DNA from: Pseudanabaena sp. BC1403
GTDB taxonomy: Bacteria > Cyanobacteriota > Cyanobacteriia > Pseudanabaenales > Pseudanabaenaceae
Assembly: GCF_002914585.1 (NCBI RefSeq)
Contig: NZ_PDDM01000013.1
Location: 1 to 64,000, forward strand
Length of the DNA stretch: 64,000 nt
Direction of reading: 5' to 3'
Shown: one piece after another, positions 16,671 to 27,001 of the stretch
How positions within the stretch are numbered: position 1 is the stretch's first letter
How the letters are laid out: the number at the start of each line of letters is the position of its first letter
Notes under the pieces: generated by a model
What the model was told of the DNA's origin: nothing
Databases searched by the model: none
Seen by the model: the letters and a program-made list of their open reading frames with translations, nothing else
Made by a program: the position numbers and the translations under genes

Positions 16671-19247
16671 ATGGAAACCAGATATAACCCCCAGCAGATC
16701 GAACCCAAGTGGCAAAAAGTTTGGGCACAGATGCAGCTTGACAAAGTAAATAATGATGCAGTTGGCGCGACAGGTAGTAGTCAAAAAAAGAAATTCTACG
16801 CGCTGTCAATGTTTCCCTATCCATCAGGGGATCTGCATATGGGGCATGTCCGCAACTACACGATCACCGATGTCATCGCTCGATATAAGCGGATGCAGGG
16901 CTATCAAGTTTTACACCCAATGGGCTGGGATGCTTTCGGATTGCCTGCGGAAAATGCAGCGATCGATCGCAATACCCATCCTGCCAAATGGACTTACGCA
17001 AATATCGCCAATATGCGATCGCAGCTTCAACAAGTGGGCTTGTCCTACGACTGGGATCGCGAGTTAGCGACCTGTTCGCCCGACTATTACAAATGGACTC
17101 AATGGATCTTTTTGCAATTTTTAGAAGCAGGTTTGGCTTATCAAAAAGAAGCAAAGGTTAACTGGGACCCAATCGATCAGACTGTAATTGCCAATGAGCA
17201 GGTTGATAATGAGGGTAGATCTTGGCGATCGGGTGCGATCGTTGAGAAGCGCAAATTGCGTCAATGGTTCTTGAAAATCACCGACTATGCCGAACAACTT
17301 TTGCAAGATTTGGATAAGCTCACCGACTGGCCATCCAATGTCAAGATCATGCAAGCCAACTGGATCGGCAAATCCACAGGCGCAGAGCTAAGTTTCCCAA
17401 TTGTTGACAGTGACGAAAAAATCACAGTATTCACTACTCGCCCCGATACAGTCTACGGCGTGAGTTATGTCGTGCTTGCTCCAGAGCATCCTTTAGTCGA
17501 GACATTGACTAGCACTGCCCAAAAAGAAGCCGTTGACGCATTTATTCAAGAAGTCAAAAATCTCAGCGAAATCGATCGCACATCTGATGATCGTCCTAAA
17601 CGTGGCGTAGCGATCGGCGCAAGTGTAGTTAATCCGTTTACAGGAAAAGAAGTTCCCATCTGGATTGCGGACTATGTTCTATTTGAATATGGAACAGGCG
17701 CAGTCATGGGAGTTCCTGCCCATGATGTCCGCGATTTTGCCTTCGCAAAACAATATAACCTTCCAATCCAAACAGTAATTAATGCGCCTAACTCCAATGG
17801 TGAAGAACTAAAGGCTGCCTATACTGAATCTGGAACTATGGTCAATTCAGGTGAATTTGACGGATTAGATTCCGTAACAGCGAAAACCAAAATCATCAAA
17901 CTTGCGGAATCAAAGCAATGGGGAACTGCCAAAATCACCTATCGCCTTCGTGATTGGTTGATTTCCCGCCAAAGATATTGGGGCTGTCCAATTCCTGTCA
18001 TTCATTGCCCTAGCTGCGGCATCGTTCCCGTTCCTCATGCAGATTTACCGATCGCATTGCCAGAGGATGTCGAACTCACAGGTCGCGGCGCATCACCCCT
18101 AGCCCAACTAGACTCTTGGGTAAATGTCCCTTGTCCCAAATGCGGCACAGCCGCCAAGCGTGAAACCGACACGATGGATACCTTTATCGATTCATCTTGG
18201 TATTTCTTGCGCTTTGCCGATGCTAAGAACGATCAGGAAATAGGCGATCGCAATGCCATCAATAACTGGATGCCCGTCGATCAATATGTTGGCGGCGTAG
18301 AACATGCGATTTTGCACTTGCTCTATTCGCGATTTGTGACTAAGGTTTTGCGCGATCGGGGCTTACTCAATTTCGATGAACCCTTTATGCGTTTACTCAC
18401 TCAGGGCATGGTACAAGGGTTAACCTACATGAACCCCAACAAAAGCGGCAAAGACAAATGGGTTCCCTCGGCTTTAGTCGATCCTACAGATCCCAAAGAT
18501 CCGAAAACAGGCGAACCTTTACAAGCGCTATATGCCACGATGTCCAAATCTAAGGGTAATGGGGTATCTCCTGAAGTAGCGATCGCAAAGTATGGAGTCG
18601 ATACTTTGCGAATGTTCACACTCTTCAAAGCTCCACCTGAAAAGGATTTGGAATGGGAAGACGCGGACGTAGAAGGGCAACAACGCTTCTTAAATCGAGT
18701 CTGGCGCTTAGTCTCTAGCTTTGCAGAAACTAAACAGCATGGCATCTCCAAAAAGATTGATAAGAACTTGCGCCGCGCCATTCACATCGCAATTAAGGAA
18801 GTATCCGAAGATTTCGATGGTGGTTATCAGCTCAATACCGCAATTTCCGAAATGATGAAGCTCAGCAATGCTTTGCAAGATGCAGAAGATAAGAGTTCCG
18901 CAACTTTCTTGGAAGGTGTGGAAACTCTCTTAACTTTGCTTGCTCCCTTTGCGCCACACATTGCTGAGGAACTTTGGGCGCTCATCGGTCACGAAGAATC
19001 GATTCATTTGCAAACTTGGCGCACTCATGCTCCAGAAGCACTTACTGTTGATGAGATTACGCTCGTAATTCAAATCAACGGTAAAGTTCGCGGCAGCCTC
19101 CAAGTACCATCTAGCGCTAGCAATGACAAGCAAGCCTTAGAGGAATATGCCCGCAGCTCGGAAGCGGCGCAGAAGTATCTTGAAGGTAAGGAGATCAAGA
19201 AGGTGATTGCAGTTGTAGGGAAGTTGGTAAATTTTGTAGTCATCTAG
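16671..19247 (+). CDS. leuS: Leucyl-tRNA synthetase
   Basis: A full-length bacterial class I LeuRS of 858 residues. The HIGH-type motif is [11 protein letters not shown] near residue 50 and the KMSKS motif is TMSKSKGNG near residue 624. The CP1 editing region contains the Thr-rich VFTTRPDT and the conserved GVPAHD. The zinc-like region CPSCGIVP...CPKCG is present. The ATG at 16671 fits the family start [15 protein letters not shown]; an adjacent GTG lies 3 bp upstream. The gene is alone and followed by a strong hairpin. Confidence 0.95.
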   Translation: METRYNPQQIEPKWQKVWAQMQLDKVNNDAVGATGSSQKKKFYALSMFPYPSGDLHMGHVRNYTITDVIARYKRMQGYQVLHPMGWDAFGLPAENAAIDRNTHPAKWTYANIANMRSQLQQVGLSYDWDRELATCSPDYYKWTQWIFLQFLEAGLAYQKEAKVNWDPIDQTVIANEQVDNEGRSWRSGAIVEKRKLRQWFLKITDYAEQLLQDLDKLTDWPSNVKIMQANWIGKSTGAELSFPIVDSDEKITVFTTRPDTVYGVSYVVLAPEHPLVETLTSTAQKEAVDAFIQEVKNLSEIDRTSDDRPKRGVAIGASVVNPFTGKEVPIWIADYVLFEYGTGAVMGVPAHDVRDFAFAKQYNLPIQTVINAPNSNGEELKAAYTESGTMVNSGEFDGLDSVTAKTKIIKLAESKQWGTAKITYRLRDWLISRQRYWGCPIPVIHCPSCGIVPVPHADLPIALPEDVELTGRGASPLAQLDSWVNVPCPKCGTAAKRETDTMDTFIDSSWYFLRFADAKNDQEIGDRNAINNWMPVDQYVGGVEHAILHLLYSRFVTKVLRDRGLLNFDEPFMRLLTQGMVQGLTYMNPNKSGKDKWVPSALVDPTDPKDPKTGEPLQALYATMSKSKGNGVSPEVAIAKYGVDTLRMFTLFKAPPEKDLEWEDADVEGQQRFLNRVWRLVSSFAETKQHGISKKIDKNLRRAIHIAIKEVSEDFDGGYQLNTAISEMMKLSNALQDAEDKSSATFLEGVETLLTLLAPFAPHIAEELWALIGHEESIHLQTWRTHAPEALTVDEITLVIQINGKVRGSLQVPSSASNDKQALEEYARSSEAAQKYLEGKEIKKVIAVVGKLVNFVVI

Positions 19248-19250
19248 TCT

Positions 19251-19290
19251 TCTCTTTAATACGCTATCAGCCGATAGCGTATTAAAGAGA
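19251..19290 (+). terminator. leuS terminator hairpin
   Basis: TCTCTTTAATACGCTATC pairs exactly with GATAGCGTATTAAAGAGA around AGCC, starting 4 bp after the leuS stop. Confidence 0.8.
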
Positions 19291-19434
19291 CTTCTATTTA
19301 ATACCAAAGTCTAAAGTGAAAAACATCGCCATCACTCTTTTAGACTTTATTGCCTAAACAAAACTCACACTAAAGTCACACGGCTTTATTATTTTTGCTA
19401 AAATCAACATAACTAGGCTGTGAGCAGAAATATC

Positions 19435-20034
19435 ATGCAAGCGACTGTAATTGAAACAGAACAGGAACAAGAGCCTCAAATTCATCTTTGGTCGATCGCG
19501 GACTATCATCAAATGATTGAGGTGGGAGTTTTGGATGAGGACGATCGCGTAGAACTGTTGGAAGGAAAAATTGTTTGTATGAGTCCACAACGACCATTTC
19601 ATGCGGCAAGTGTGCAACGTAGTAGTAGATTACTATTTAAATTGCTAGGAGATCGCGCCGAAATTCGCATACAGTTACCCGTGACATTAGGGAATGATTC
19701 TGAGCCAGAACCAGATATTGCTGTTATCAGGTTTGATGCTAATGAGTATTCATTTAGACATCCTGAAGCCCCTGATATTTATCTGTTGATAGAAGTTGCT
19801 GATTGGACTATCTCAAAAGATCGCAAGCAAAAGGCGCGTATTTATGGCAAAAACCAAGTTTTAGAATATTGGATTCTCGATTTACAAAAACGACAAGTTT
19901 ACATATTCCGTCAACCAGAGGATGGAAGCTATCGTGAAGAATTGATTTTGAATAGCGATGCTACTGCTACTATGCAAGCTTTTCCTGATGTGGTGATCGC
20001 TTTAGATGCTTTGTTTGCGATCGCGCAAAAATAA
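19435..20034 (+). CDS. Uma2 family endonuclease (DUF820)
   Basis: This 199-residue Uma2 protein contains YHQMIEVGVLDEDDRVELLEGKIV, EPEPDIAVIRF, IYLLIEVADWTISKDRKQKARIYG and VLEYWILDL. The frame is open for five codons upstream to a GTG at 19420, but the ATG at 19435 starts nearer the conserved region. It is the fourth Uma2 gene of the window and the last HIP1-bearing gene before the transferred-looking ATPase pair. Confidence 0.85.
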   Translation: MQATVIETEQEQEPQIHLWSIADYHQMIEVGVLDEDDRVELLEGKIVCMSPQRPFHAASVQRSSRLLFKLLGDRAEIRIQLPVTLGNDSEPEPDIAVIRFDANEYSFRHPEAPDIYLLIEVADWTISKDRKQKARIYGKNQVLEYWILDLQKRQVYIFRQPEDGSYREELILNSDATATMQAFPDVVIALDALFAIAQK

Positions 20035-20068
20035 TTTTGCTTATGCGATCGCCCAACAGTAGTAGCAG

Positions 20069-20140
20069 GTGTTAGCGCAGCGTCACGCATTAATAAATAA
20101 ACATCAAAAATGTGCGTTACAGTTCATTAATGCACTCTAC
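20069..20140. repeat. Degenerate cyanobacterial intergenic repeat
   Basis: GTTAGCGCAGCGTCACGC resembles the common cyanobacterial intergenic palindrome built on TGCGTTAGCG/CGTAACGCA. A second half ATTAATGCACTCTAC (from 20126) is inverted relative to GCATTAAT at 20087-20094. It marks the left side of the HIP1-free ATPase insert and might relate to its insertion. The rest of 20035-20278 shows nothing recognised. Confidence 0.35.
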
Positions 20141-20278
20141 AAGATCGGCGATCAGACTGGATTAGCTTTAATACAGCAAGTGAAAGATCCTTAATCTAAT
20201 TGGAGAAACTTGCTAGCAGTTATATTTCTCTCGTATACTAATCAAAAATAAAAGCTCAAACTTATGGTAGTCATTTAG

Positions 20279-21472
20279 ATGAGATTAAAATCAGTCTCTT
20301 TTTCAGAGTCTTTAGGTGAGCTGAAGGAGTGGTCAATATCCAACTTTACCCTAGAGCATATCAACTTAGTAGTTGGCAAGAATGCTGCGGGTAAGACTCG
20401 CACTCTAAATGTGCTTAGTGGTCTTGGAAAGCTTCTTTCAGGTAGGCAGAAACCAAGTGAGCTAACCTATGGTAGTTTCGATGTCACATTTGAACACGAT
20501 GATCATATTCTTAAGTACATTCTCCAAATTTCAGACCATAAGGTTGTTTTTGAGTCTTTTGCAGATGGTGAAAAAATTCTATTAGAACGTGGTGAAGGTG
20601 GGAAGGGATACATTTTTCATGAGAGAGAAGATAAAAACATAGAGTTTCAGACACCAGAGACTGATGCAGCAGTTGTTGCTAGAAGAGATGCAATACAACA
20701 TGCTTTTCTTAGCCCTTTGAGTGATTGGGGTTCAGGCGTGCGCCATTACTTCTTTGGAGACACCATGGGCAGAAATACGATCAGTTTTCTTGTCGATGGT
20801 GCAGCACAACCTGACCCGACAAATCCTAATGAGGTAATCGGACTATTTCGTAAGGGTACAAAGCAATATCCAGATGTCTTCAAAAAATCAGTCATTAAGG
20901 CGATGAACGATATTGGCTACGACATCGAAGATATTAATGCGACTACTCCTCAAAACATACAAATCCAGTCGAATTCAATCATTCCAGTTACGCCTATCGC
21001 TTTAATTGTTAAGGAGCGATTGTTATCGGGATCGACAGAGCAAATGGAAATGTCGCAGGGTATGTTTCGTGCGCTATCAGTAATCATTCATCTCCAATAT
21101 GCAATTCATGGAGACCATCCCAGCTTTATACTTATTGACGACATCGGAGAGGGATTAGACTTTGACCGATCTTGCCGATTAATCCACATCATTCGGCAAT
21201 GTGCGATGGATTCAAAAATCCAACTGGTCATGAGCACTAATGATCGATTTGTCATGAATAATGTGCCCCTAGAAGAATGGTCTCTATTGAGTCGAGAAGG
21301 CGGGAATATCACGGTACATAATTACAAGAACTCAAAAGCCGCATTTGACAACTTTAAATTTACAGGTCTGAATAACTTTGATTTTCTGGCTATGGACTTC
21401 ATTAACGAAAATGAAGTATTTTTTGCTGAGAATCCAAATGATATAGAGCAAATAGCTGGAATCCATTCATGA
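20279..21472 (+). CDS. AAA/ABC-type ATPase of a putative two-gene defence module
   Basis: A 397-residue SMC/OLD-like ATPase. Walker A is GKNAAGKT at 33-40, an ABC-like signature is MSQGMFRALSV, Walker B is FILIDDIGEGLD, and a switch-type segment QLVMSTNDRFVM follows. Unlike OLD or GajA it has no C-terminal TOPRIM domain; instead the next gene, overlapping by 4 bp (ATGA), encodes a TOPRIM-like protein. ATPase plus separate nuclease-like partner is the layout of anti-phage modules such as PARIS. No GCGATCGC occurs in the pair, unlike the flanks, suggesting recent acquisition. Defence is inferred. Confidence 0.75.
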   Translation: MRLKSVSFSESLGELKEWSISNFTLEHINLVVGKNAAGKTRTLNVLSGLGKLLSGRQKPSELTYGSFDVTFEHDDHILKYILQISDHKVVFESFADGEKILLERGEGGKGYIFHEREDKNIEFQTPETDAAVVARRDAIQHAFLSPLSDWGSGVRHYFFGDTMGRNTISFLVDGAAQPDPTNPNEVIGLFRKGTKQYPDVFKKSVIKAMNDIGYDIEDINATTPQNIQIQSNSIIPVTPIALIVKERLLSGSTEQMEMSQGMFRALSVIIHLQYAIHGDHPSFILIDDIGEGLDFDRSCRLIHIIRQCAMDSKIQLVMSTNDRFVMNNVPLEEWSLLSREGGNITVHNYKNSKAAFDNFKFTGLNNFDFLAMDFINENEVFFAENPNDIEQIAGIHS

Positions 21473-22170
21473 AAAAAATGGCTATTTTTGTCGAAGGTGA
21501 AACAGAGTTGTGTTTCATACACAAACTAATACGAGAGATTGCAAATGAGAAGAATCTACAAATTGTATTGATCAAAGCTTCTGGTGGTGCTCGAAGTACT
21601 CGTGGGTATACAGTTGTCGCTGATAGTGGTAATGCGGCTGACAAGAATTTCTATATCCGAATAGTTAATTCAGGTACTGATAACCGTGTTAGTTCCGACA
21701 TTCGAGATAGCTATGAAGGTCTCATGAATGAAGGCTTTAGTGTGATTATTGGTGTTCGAGATGTCTATCCATTGTTACTATCAGATTTACCTAAATTAAG
21801 AACTGGACTCTGCTATCAATTAAAAACAAAACCTGTCTCGGTTGATTTCGTGTTAGGAGTAATGGAGATTGAAGCATGGTTTCTCGCGGAGCATACACAC
21901 TTTCCTCGAATACATCCAAAACTTGCAGCTTCTCGCATTGCAGCAATGCATGGCTTTGATCCTAGTGTTGACGATATGCAGCTAAGGACCCATCCAGCAC
22001 TTGATCTTCACAATGCGTACTCATTGGAAGGCTTGGCATACAAAAAAACAGGTAGTCAGATTCAACGTACTGTTGAGGCTCTAGACTATGCCAATATGTA
22101 CTTGGAACACAAAGCCAAGTTCCCAGACTTTGCGGTGTTTATACGAGTTATTGATCAATTCTTTTCATGA
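21469..22170 (+). CDS. DUF4276/TOPRIM-like protein, partner of the ATPase
   Basis: The 233-residue product starts MKKMAIFVEGETE, where E9 matches the TOPRIM glutamate. VIIGVRDVYPL holds a single Asp (D98) at the place where DUF4276 proteins have a DxY-G-P motif, and VMEIEAWFLAE (E133, E135) parallels their HEFEALLFSD segment. The assignment to a TOPRIM-type nuclease or metal-binding effector is by these motifs only, and the second Asp of the classical DxD is absent. Translation is coupled to the ATPase by a 4-bp overlap. It may be the nuclease or toxin released by the ATPase sensor. Confidence 0.55.
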   Translation: MKKMAIFVEGETELCFIHKLIREIANEKNLQIVLIKASGGARSTRGYTVVADSGNAADKNFYIRIVNSGTDNRVSSDIRDSYEGLMNEGFSVIIGVRDVYPLLLSDLPKLRTGLCYQLKTKPVSVDFVLGVMEIEAWFLAEHTHFPRIHPKLAASRIAAMHGFDPSVDDMQLRTHPALDLHNAYSLEGLAYKKTGSQIQRTVEALDYANMYLEHKAKFPDFAVFIRVIDQFFS

Positions 22171-22211
22171 TTCTTCCAAGACTGATTTGTATCCAATGAA
22201 GATTTTAAATA

Positions 22212-23645
22212 ATGGCAAAAGCAAAAAGTCGATATGTTTGTAATAACTGCGGTGAAGACTTCCCGCAGATGTATGGGAAATGTCCCGCTTGCTCTAGCTG
22301 GGGAACTTTGCAAGAAGAATTAATACCTGTCATATCCACAAATACCAATGCGATCGCTACATTCTCGCATCTCGGTACAGCAAAATCTACGGGCAAAGCC
22401 AAACCTAGAGAATCCCTAACCCTCTCGCAAATTACCGACAACGACCAAGCGCGATCGCCTTCTGGTTATGAAGAACTCGATCGCGTCTTAGGTGGAGGCA
22501 TTGTCGCTGGTTCCCTTGTGCTGATTGGTGGTGAACCAGGGATTGGCAAAAGTACACTGTTATTGGGCATGGCGCAAAAATTGATGAGTCGCTATCCTAC
22601 GCTCTATGTCTGTGCCGAGGAGTCAGCACAACAGGTGAAACTGCGATCGCAACGGTTAGGCATCTTAGAAGAAAATTCTGATGATCTCTATTTATTAGCG
22701 GAAACTGATTTAGAAACAGTCCTGAGAGAATTACAATCGCTACGCCCCAAGGTTGCTGTAATAGATAGTATTCAAGCTCTCTACTTCTCAAACTTAAATG
22801 CTGCCCCAGGTTCCGTTTCGCAAGTGCGGGAATGTACGGCAGCACTGATGCGTGTAGCTAAGCGCGAGAATATATCGCTATTTATCGTTGGTCATGTGAC
22901 CAAGGAAGGCTCGATCGCAGGGCCCAAAGTTTTAGAACATATGGTCGATACGGTTCTTTATTTTGAAGGCGATCGCTTTGCTACGCATCGACTATTGCGA
23001 TCGGTCAAAAATCGCTTTGGCGCAACGCAAGAAATCGGTGTATTTGAAATGATCGATCGCGGTTTGCGTGAGGTTTCTAATCCTTCTGAACTATTTCTCG
23101 GTAATCGCGATGAATCTGTTCCAGGAACCGCCACAATTGTCGCCTGTGAGGGAACACGTCCGATTGTCGTGGAGTTACAAGCCCTCGTTAGTCCCACCAG
23201 TTATTCTTCTCCACGCCGCACGACAACAGGGATTGAGACTAATCGATTTCTACAAATTTTGGCAGTTCTCGAAAAGCGAATTGGGATTCCTTTGTCAAAA
23301 CTTGATGCTTATGTCGCGGCGGCAGGTGGATTGAACGTGGCGGAACCTGCGGTGGATCTTGGCGTAGCGATCGCAGTAGCGGCAAGTTTTCGCGATCGCA
23401 CAGTCGATCCGCGCACAGTGATGATTGGTGAAGTAGGACTTGGTGGACAGGTGCGTCCAGTATCTCAGCTAGATTTACGACTAAAGGAAGCGGCGAAGTT
23501 AGGATTTAAACGCGCCATTATTCCTAGTATGCAGGTGATGCAGGACTATGGAATAGAGATTATTCCTGTGAGTAAAGTTCTCGATGCGATCGTGGCGGCT
23601 TTGCCACGTACTAAGTTTGAAGTTGCTAAGCCCAGTGAGGAGTAA
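22212..23645 (+). CDS. radA: DNA repair protein RadA (Sms)
   Basis: A 477-residue protein with the RadA order of parts: N-terminal zinc finger C-x2-C...C-x2-C (VCNNCGEDFPQMYGKCPACSSWG), RecA-like ATPase with Walker A GGEPGIGKST and the RadA-specific KNRFG motif, then a Lon-protease-like C-terminal domain lacking proteolysis (GLNVAEPAVDLGVAIAVAASF). It drives branch migration in recombinational repair. HIP1 sites reappear here. Its stop codon lies inside the hairpin at 23641. Confidence 0.95.
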   Translation: MAKAKSRYVCNNCGEDFPQMYGKCPACSSWGTLQEELIPVISTNTNAIATFSHLGTAKSTGKAKPRESLTLSQITDNDQARSPSGYEELDRVLGGGIVAGSLVLIGGEPGIGKSTLLLGMAQKLMSRYPTLYVCAEESAQQVKLRSQRLGILEENSDDLYLLAETDLETVLRELQSLRPKVAVIDSIQALYFSNLNAAPGSVSQVRECTAALMRVAKRENISLFIVGHVTKEGSIAGPKVLEHMVDTVLYFEGDRFATHRLLRSVKNRFGATQEIGVFEMIDRGLREVSNPSELFLGNRDESVPGTATIVACEGTRPIVVELQALVSPTSYSSPRRTTTGIETNRFLQILAVLEKRIGIPLSKLDAYVAAAGGLNVAEPAVDLGVAIAVAASFRDRTVDPRTVMIGEVGLGGQVRPVSQLDLRLKEAAKLGFKRAIIPSMQVMQDYGIEIIPVSKVLDAIVAALPRTKFEVAKPSEE

Positions 23646-23691
23646 TACCAATCGTCAAACTGGCTTTGCCAGTTTGACGATTGGTATTACT
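23641..23691. terminator. Hairpin holding two convergent stop codons
   Basis: AGTAATACCAATCGTCAAAC and its complement enclose a TTT loop closed by GGC/GCC. The TAA at 23643-23645 ends radA and the complementary TAA at 23687-23689 ends the cupredoxin gene, so both stops are in the stem. Confidence 0.8.
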
Positions 23692-24196
23692 CTTCCACCT
23701 TAATTGCTCCATGAAACATATTCATTCCGCATGAGAATTGATAGTTTCCAACAGTTTGAGGCGTAAACTCAACAGGTGTGGTTACATTTAGAGCCAAATC
23801 TTGAGCGATGTGGAAGTCAGGGAATAAAACCTTTTCCAAACAGCTACTAGGATCGCGACGCATGAACTTTAAGCGAACAGGTAGTCCACGTTTCACTGTC
23901 ACTATTGCAGGAATGTAACCGCCATCTACAGTAATACTAACTTCCTGTATACCATCACTAGTTTTTGCTTGTTGAGACTTTGGTTTACTGAAGAGAAACC
24001 ACCAAAGTTGGGCGCTAATTAGAGCTAGCCCACCTGCGGTTAAACCGATTTTAATTGCTAGAGGTTGTTCGACACTTTGAAATTGGGGCGATCGCTTAGA
24101 ATGTTCTTCTGTCATTTCCGCCGCCGATACACTTGAGGCGATCGCACCTACAAGACTGAAGCTAACAATTAGATTGATAAATTTTGTTTTTAGCAT
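23687..24196 (-). CDS. Membrane-anchored cupredoxin-domain protein
   Basis: This 169-residue protein has an N-terminal signal-like helix (LIVSFSLVGAIASSVSAAE), a second hydrophobic segment at about 48-68, and a cupredoxin-like domain at about 80-169. Likely copper ligands are His in DFHIAQ, Cys in FSCGMNMFHG and the Met/His after it. It lies 11 bp downstream of a Cu(I) ATPase gene and the MerR gene, so it probably binds exported copper in the periplasm or thylakoid lumen. Its start is a clear ATG. Confidence 0.75.
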   Translation of the reverse strand: MLKTKFINLIVSFSLVGAIASSVSAAEMTEEHSKRSPQFQSVEQPLAIKIGLTAGGLALISAQLWWFLFSKPKSQQAKTSDGIQEVSITVDGGYIPAIVTVKRGLPVRLKFMRRDPSSCLEKVLFPDFHIAQDLALNVTTPVEFTPQTVGNYQFSCGMNMFHGAIKVEE

Positions 24197-24207
24197 AGTT
24201 GTATTCT

Positions 24208-26448
24208 CTAATTAGTAGAATTGGGGCGAAATCCGCGTAGACGCAAAGCATTAGTAACCACAGAGACGGAACTAAATGCCATCGCTCCACCTGCAATGAT
24301 CGGACTAAGTAGCCAGCCAAAGAATGGGAAGAGAATCCCTGCGGCGATGGGAATGCCTAAAACGTTATAGATAAAAGCAAAGAAAAGATTTTGTTGAATA
24401 TTGCGAATCGTGGCGCGACTGAGTTGAATTGCGGTGACAATCCCTTGCAAATCACCTGATATAAGCGTGATATCACTGGCGGCGATCGCGACATCAGTTC
24501 CAGTACCAATCGCGATACCGACATTTGCCTGTGCTAACGCAGGAGCATCATTGATTCCATCGCCCACCATCGCTACAATTTTTCCTTCGGCTTGTAACTC
24601 CCTGATTTTTGCCACCTTTTGGTCGGGACGTACTTGAGCAAAGACTCGCTTGATCCCAACTTCGCGTGCGATCGCCTCAGCCGTGGGGAGATTGTCGCCT
24701 GTTAACATCACAACTTCGATTTTCATCCGTTGCAAAGCATTAACCGCCGCATGGGAAGAAGTCTTAACTTTATCAGCAATACCAATTGAACCTCGTGCAA
24801 TATGATTAACCGCGATTAGTACCACCGTTTTACCACCGTTTTCCCAAGCATCTTGATATTGATGGAGAGAACTCGTGTCAATGTTTAGCTCATTCATCCA
24901 GTGTCTTGTGCCGACTTGGAGCAGCGCATTATCAACTTTGCCTTGGACTCCGCTACCAGAAATTGCCTCGAACTCAATAACGTTAGGTATATCCAGATCT
25001 TTCTGTTTGGCATATTCCACAACTGCCTCCGCTAAAGGATGTTCTGAATTACGCTCGATCGCTGCGACAAGTTGTAATAATTCTCGATCATCGGGATTGA
25101 GGGTAAAGAAATCTGTGACAGTGGGTTTACCTTCCGTAACCGTTCCTGTTTTATCCAAGACAATGGTTTGGATTTTATGGGCTAGTTCCAAACTACCTGC
25201 ATCTTTAATCAAGATGCCATTTTCTGCACCTTTACCCGTTCCCACCATAATCGAAGTGGGAGCCGCTAAGCCCAAAGCACAGGGACAGGCAATAATCAGC
25301 ACACCAACAGCGGAAATAGTCGCCAAAGTCAAGTTGCCCATGACGTTGAACCAGATCAGAAATGTAGCGATCGCAATGGAAATAACCACAGGCACAAACC
25401 AACCTGTCACTTGATCCGCCAATCTCTGAATCGGCGCTTTCGAGCCTTGGGCTTGCTGCACAAGTTGGACAATTTGCGCTAGCACTGTATCTTTGCCCAC
25501 ATGACTAGCTTTAACCTGTAAGCTCCCAGTTCTATTCATGGTCGCCCCAATCACGCGATCGCCGATTTTCTTCTCGATGGGAATACTTTCGCCTGTCACC
25601 ATTGATTCGTCTACGGTCGAGTTACCTGCGATCGCCTCGCCATCAACAGGGATTTTCTCCCCAGGACGTACAAGCACGACATCACCAATCAGCACATCTT
25701 CAATGGGAATATCATATTCTTGCCCATCACGGAGAACTCGCGCCGTTTTTGGTTGCAAACCCATTAATTTGCGAATTGCATCGGATGTTTCTCCCTTAGC
25801 CCGATTCTCAAACAATTTACCCAGTAGAATCAGCGTAATTACCACCACCGAAACTTCGTAATACACTTCAGGTTGTAAACCCTGAGAAATAAAGAAGTTA
25901 GGATTTAAGGTGACCGTAATGGAATAGGAGAAAGCCGCTATTGTTCCTAAGGCAATCAATGTATCCATCGTCGCTGTGTGATTTTTAAAAGCTTTCCATG
26001 CGCCGATATAAAATGAACTGCCACACCAAATCTGTACTGGTAAAGCCAAACAAAGCTGAAGCCAAGAATTATGTAACCAATCAGGGATAAAGGGAATATT
26101 TAATCCTGTCATCATGGGTAGCGAACCGATTACTAAAATCATGCCAATTACGCCACCTAATCTAACTTTATTAGTTAAGTTTTGTGATTCGGTTAACCTT
26201 GCTTTCTGATCTATATCCTGCGCATCTGCTGATAGATCTGGTAAAAATGCTTCATAACCAAGGTTTGCGATCGCCTTTTTAATTGCATCTGGACTAGTTT
26301 TTTGAGGGTTGTAATCAATCGCTATTTGCTCGATCGCAAAGTTGACATTACTACTAGTCACACCGTCTAGCGATCGGGTCATTGATTCGATGCTACTGGC
26401 ACAAGAGGCACAGTGCATTCCTCGGAGCTTCATGGTGATCTTTTCCAT
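24208..26448 (-). CDS. copA: Copper(I)-translocating P-type ATPase
   Basis: A 746-residue P1B-type ATPase. One HMA domain carries C13-x2-C16 (GMHCASC). The membrane ion site is CPC (388-390), the phosphorylation site is D432 in DKTGT, and [13 protein letters not shown] closes the P-domain. The last two helices contain YN with a following P and MAFSS, the Cu(I) subgroup signature. It should export Cu(I) from the cytoplasm or deliver it to the lumen. It lies between merR upstream and the cupredoxin gene downstream on the same strand. CtaA/PacS-like roles cannot be separated by sequence alone. Confidence 0.9.
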   Translation of the reverse strand: MEKITMKLRGMHCASCASSIESMTRSLDGVTSSNVNFAIEQIAIDYNPQKTSPDAIKKAIANLGYEAFLPDLSADAQDIDQKARLTESQNLTNKVRLGGVIGMILVIGSLPMMTGLNIPFIPDWLHNSWLQLCLALPVQIWCGSSFYIGAWKAFKNHTATMDTLIALGTIAAFSYSITVTLNPNFFISQGLQPEVYYEVSVVVITLILLGKLFENRAKGETSDAIRKLMGLQPKTARVLRDGQEYDIPIEDVLIGDVVLVRPGEKIPVDGEAIAGNSTVDESMVTGESIPIEKKIGDRVIGATMNRTGSLQVKASHVGKDTVLAQIVQLVQQAQGSKAPIQRLADQVTGWFVPVVISIAIATFLIWFNVMGNLTLATISAVGVLIIACPCALGLAAPTSIMVGTGKGAENGILIKDAGSLELAHKIQTIVLDKTGTVTEGKPTVTDFFTLNPDDRELLQLVAAIERNSEHPLAEAVVEYAKQKDLDIPNVIEFEAISGSGVQGKVDNALLQVGTRHWMNELNIDTSSLHQYQDAWENGGKTVVLIAVNHIARGSIGIADKVKTSSHAAVNALQRMKIEVVMLTGDNLPTAEAIAREVGIKRVFAQVRPDQKVAKIRELQAEGKIVAMVGDGINDAPALAQANVGIAIGTGTDVAIAASDITLISGDLQGIVTAIQLSRATIRNIQQNLFFAFIYNVLGIPIAAGILFPFFGWLLSPIIAGGAMAFSSVSVVTNALRLRGFRPNSTN

Positions 26449-26511
26449 TGTTTTTCTTTCCTAAAGAAGTAATGTTTTTGAATGATGATGATTCACCCTC
26501 TGCGAGAATCA

Positions 26512-26943
26512 TCACTTCTTCTGCAAAATTGGACAAATCTCTCCTGTGGTTGCCTTTGCTGGAGGAGTCCAATCTTCGAGCAATTCGTTAATCTCACCAC
26601 GCAAAGTAATCAATTCGGAAATTCGCCGATCAATCTCTAGAATCTGTTGCTCTAGTTGCTGCTTGATTTCATCACAAGGAGCTAAACCGCGATCGTAAAC
26701 TCCCAAGATTTCTGCAATCTCTTGTAAGCTTAAACCCAGTTTCTGTAACCTTTTGACAAAAGAAATTCGCGCGATCGTATTTGGAGAGAATAAACGGAAT
26801 CCTCCTTCAGTACGTTCTGAAGACTTCAGTAAGCCAAGTTCTTCATAATAGCGAATTGTTTTAATCGGTACTTGACTTTGAACAGCAACTTGCCCAATTT
26901 GTAGTAATACTTGATCTTGATCCTGAGATAATTTAGCCGCCAT
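26512..26943 (-). CDS. MerR-family metal-responsive regulator
   Basis: The 143-residue protein has a MerR winged helix (IGQVAVQSQVPIKTIRYYEELGLL) at 15-85, a dimer coiled coil at about 92-122 and a C-terminal tail. Cysteines are C90 (GLAPCDE) and C137 (GEICPIL). The C90 position corresponds to the Cys of divalent-metal sensors such as ZntR, where the Cu(I) sensor CueR has Ser. C137 aligns with the second CueR ligand; the first is missing. It should activate the operator at 27002-27033 and so its own operon with copA. An AGGAGG site precedes the ATG. Confidence 0.85.
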   Translation of the reverse strand: MAAKLSQDQDQVLLQIGQVAVQSQVPIKTIRYYEELGLLKSSERTEGGFRLFSPNTIARISFVKRLQKLGLSLQEIAEILGVYDRGLAPCDEIKQQLEQQILEIDRRISELITLRGEINELLEDWTPPAKATTGEICPILQKK

Positions 26944-27001
26944 ATCTAGCTTTTAGCCTCCTAAAAACTCAAGTGATTTAGATATAAATCAACTCAAATT
27001 A

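Noticed and set aside
16549-16824. A 91-codon minus-strand frame across the leuS start
   Set aside because: It overlaps the leuS start and the cyclase start in other frames and has no family features.
24875-25414. A 179-codon frame antisense to the Cu ATPase gene
   Set aside because: Serine/threonine/proline-rich shadow of copA, with no start context.
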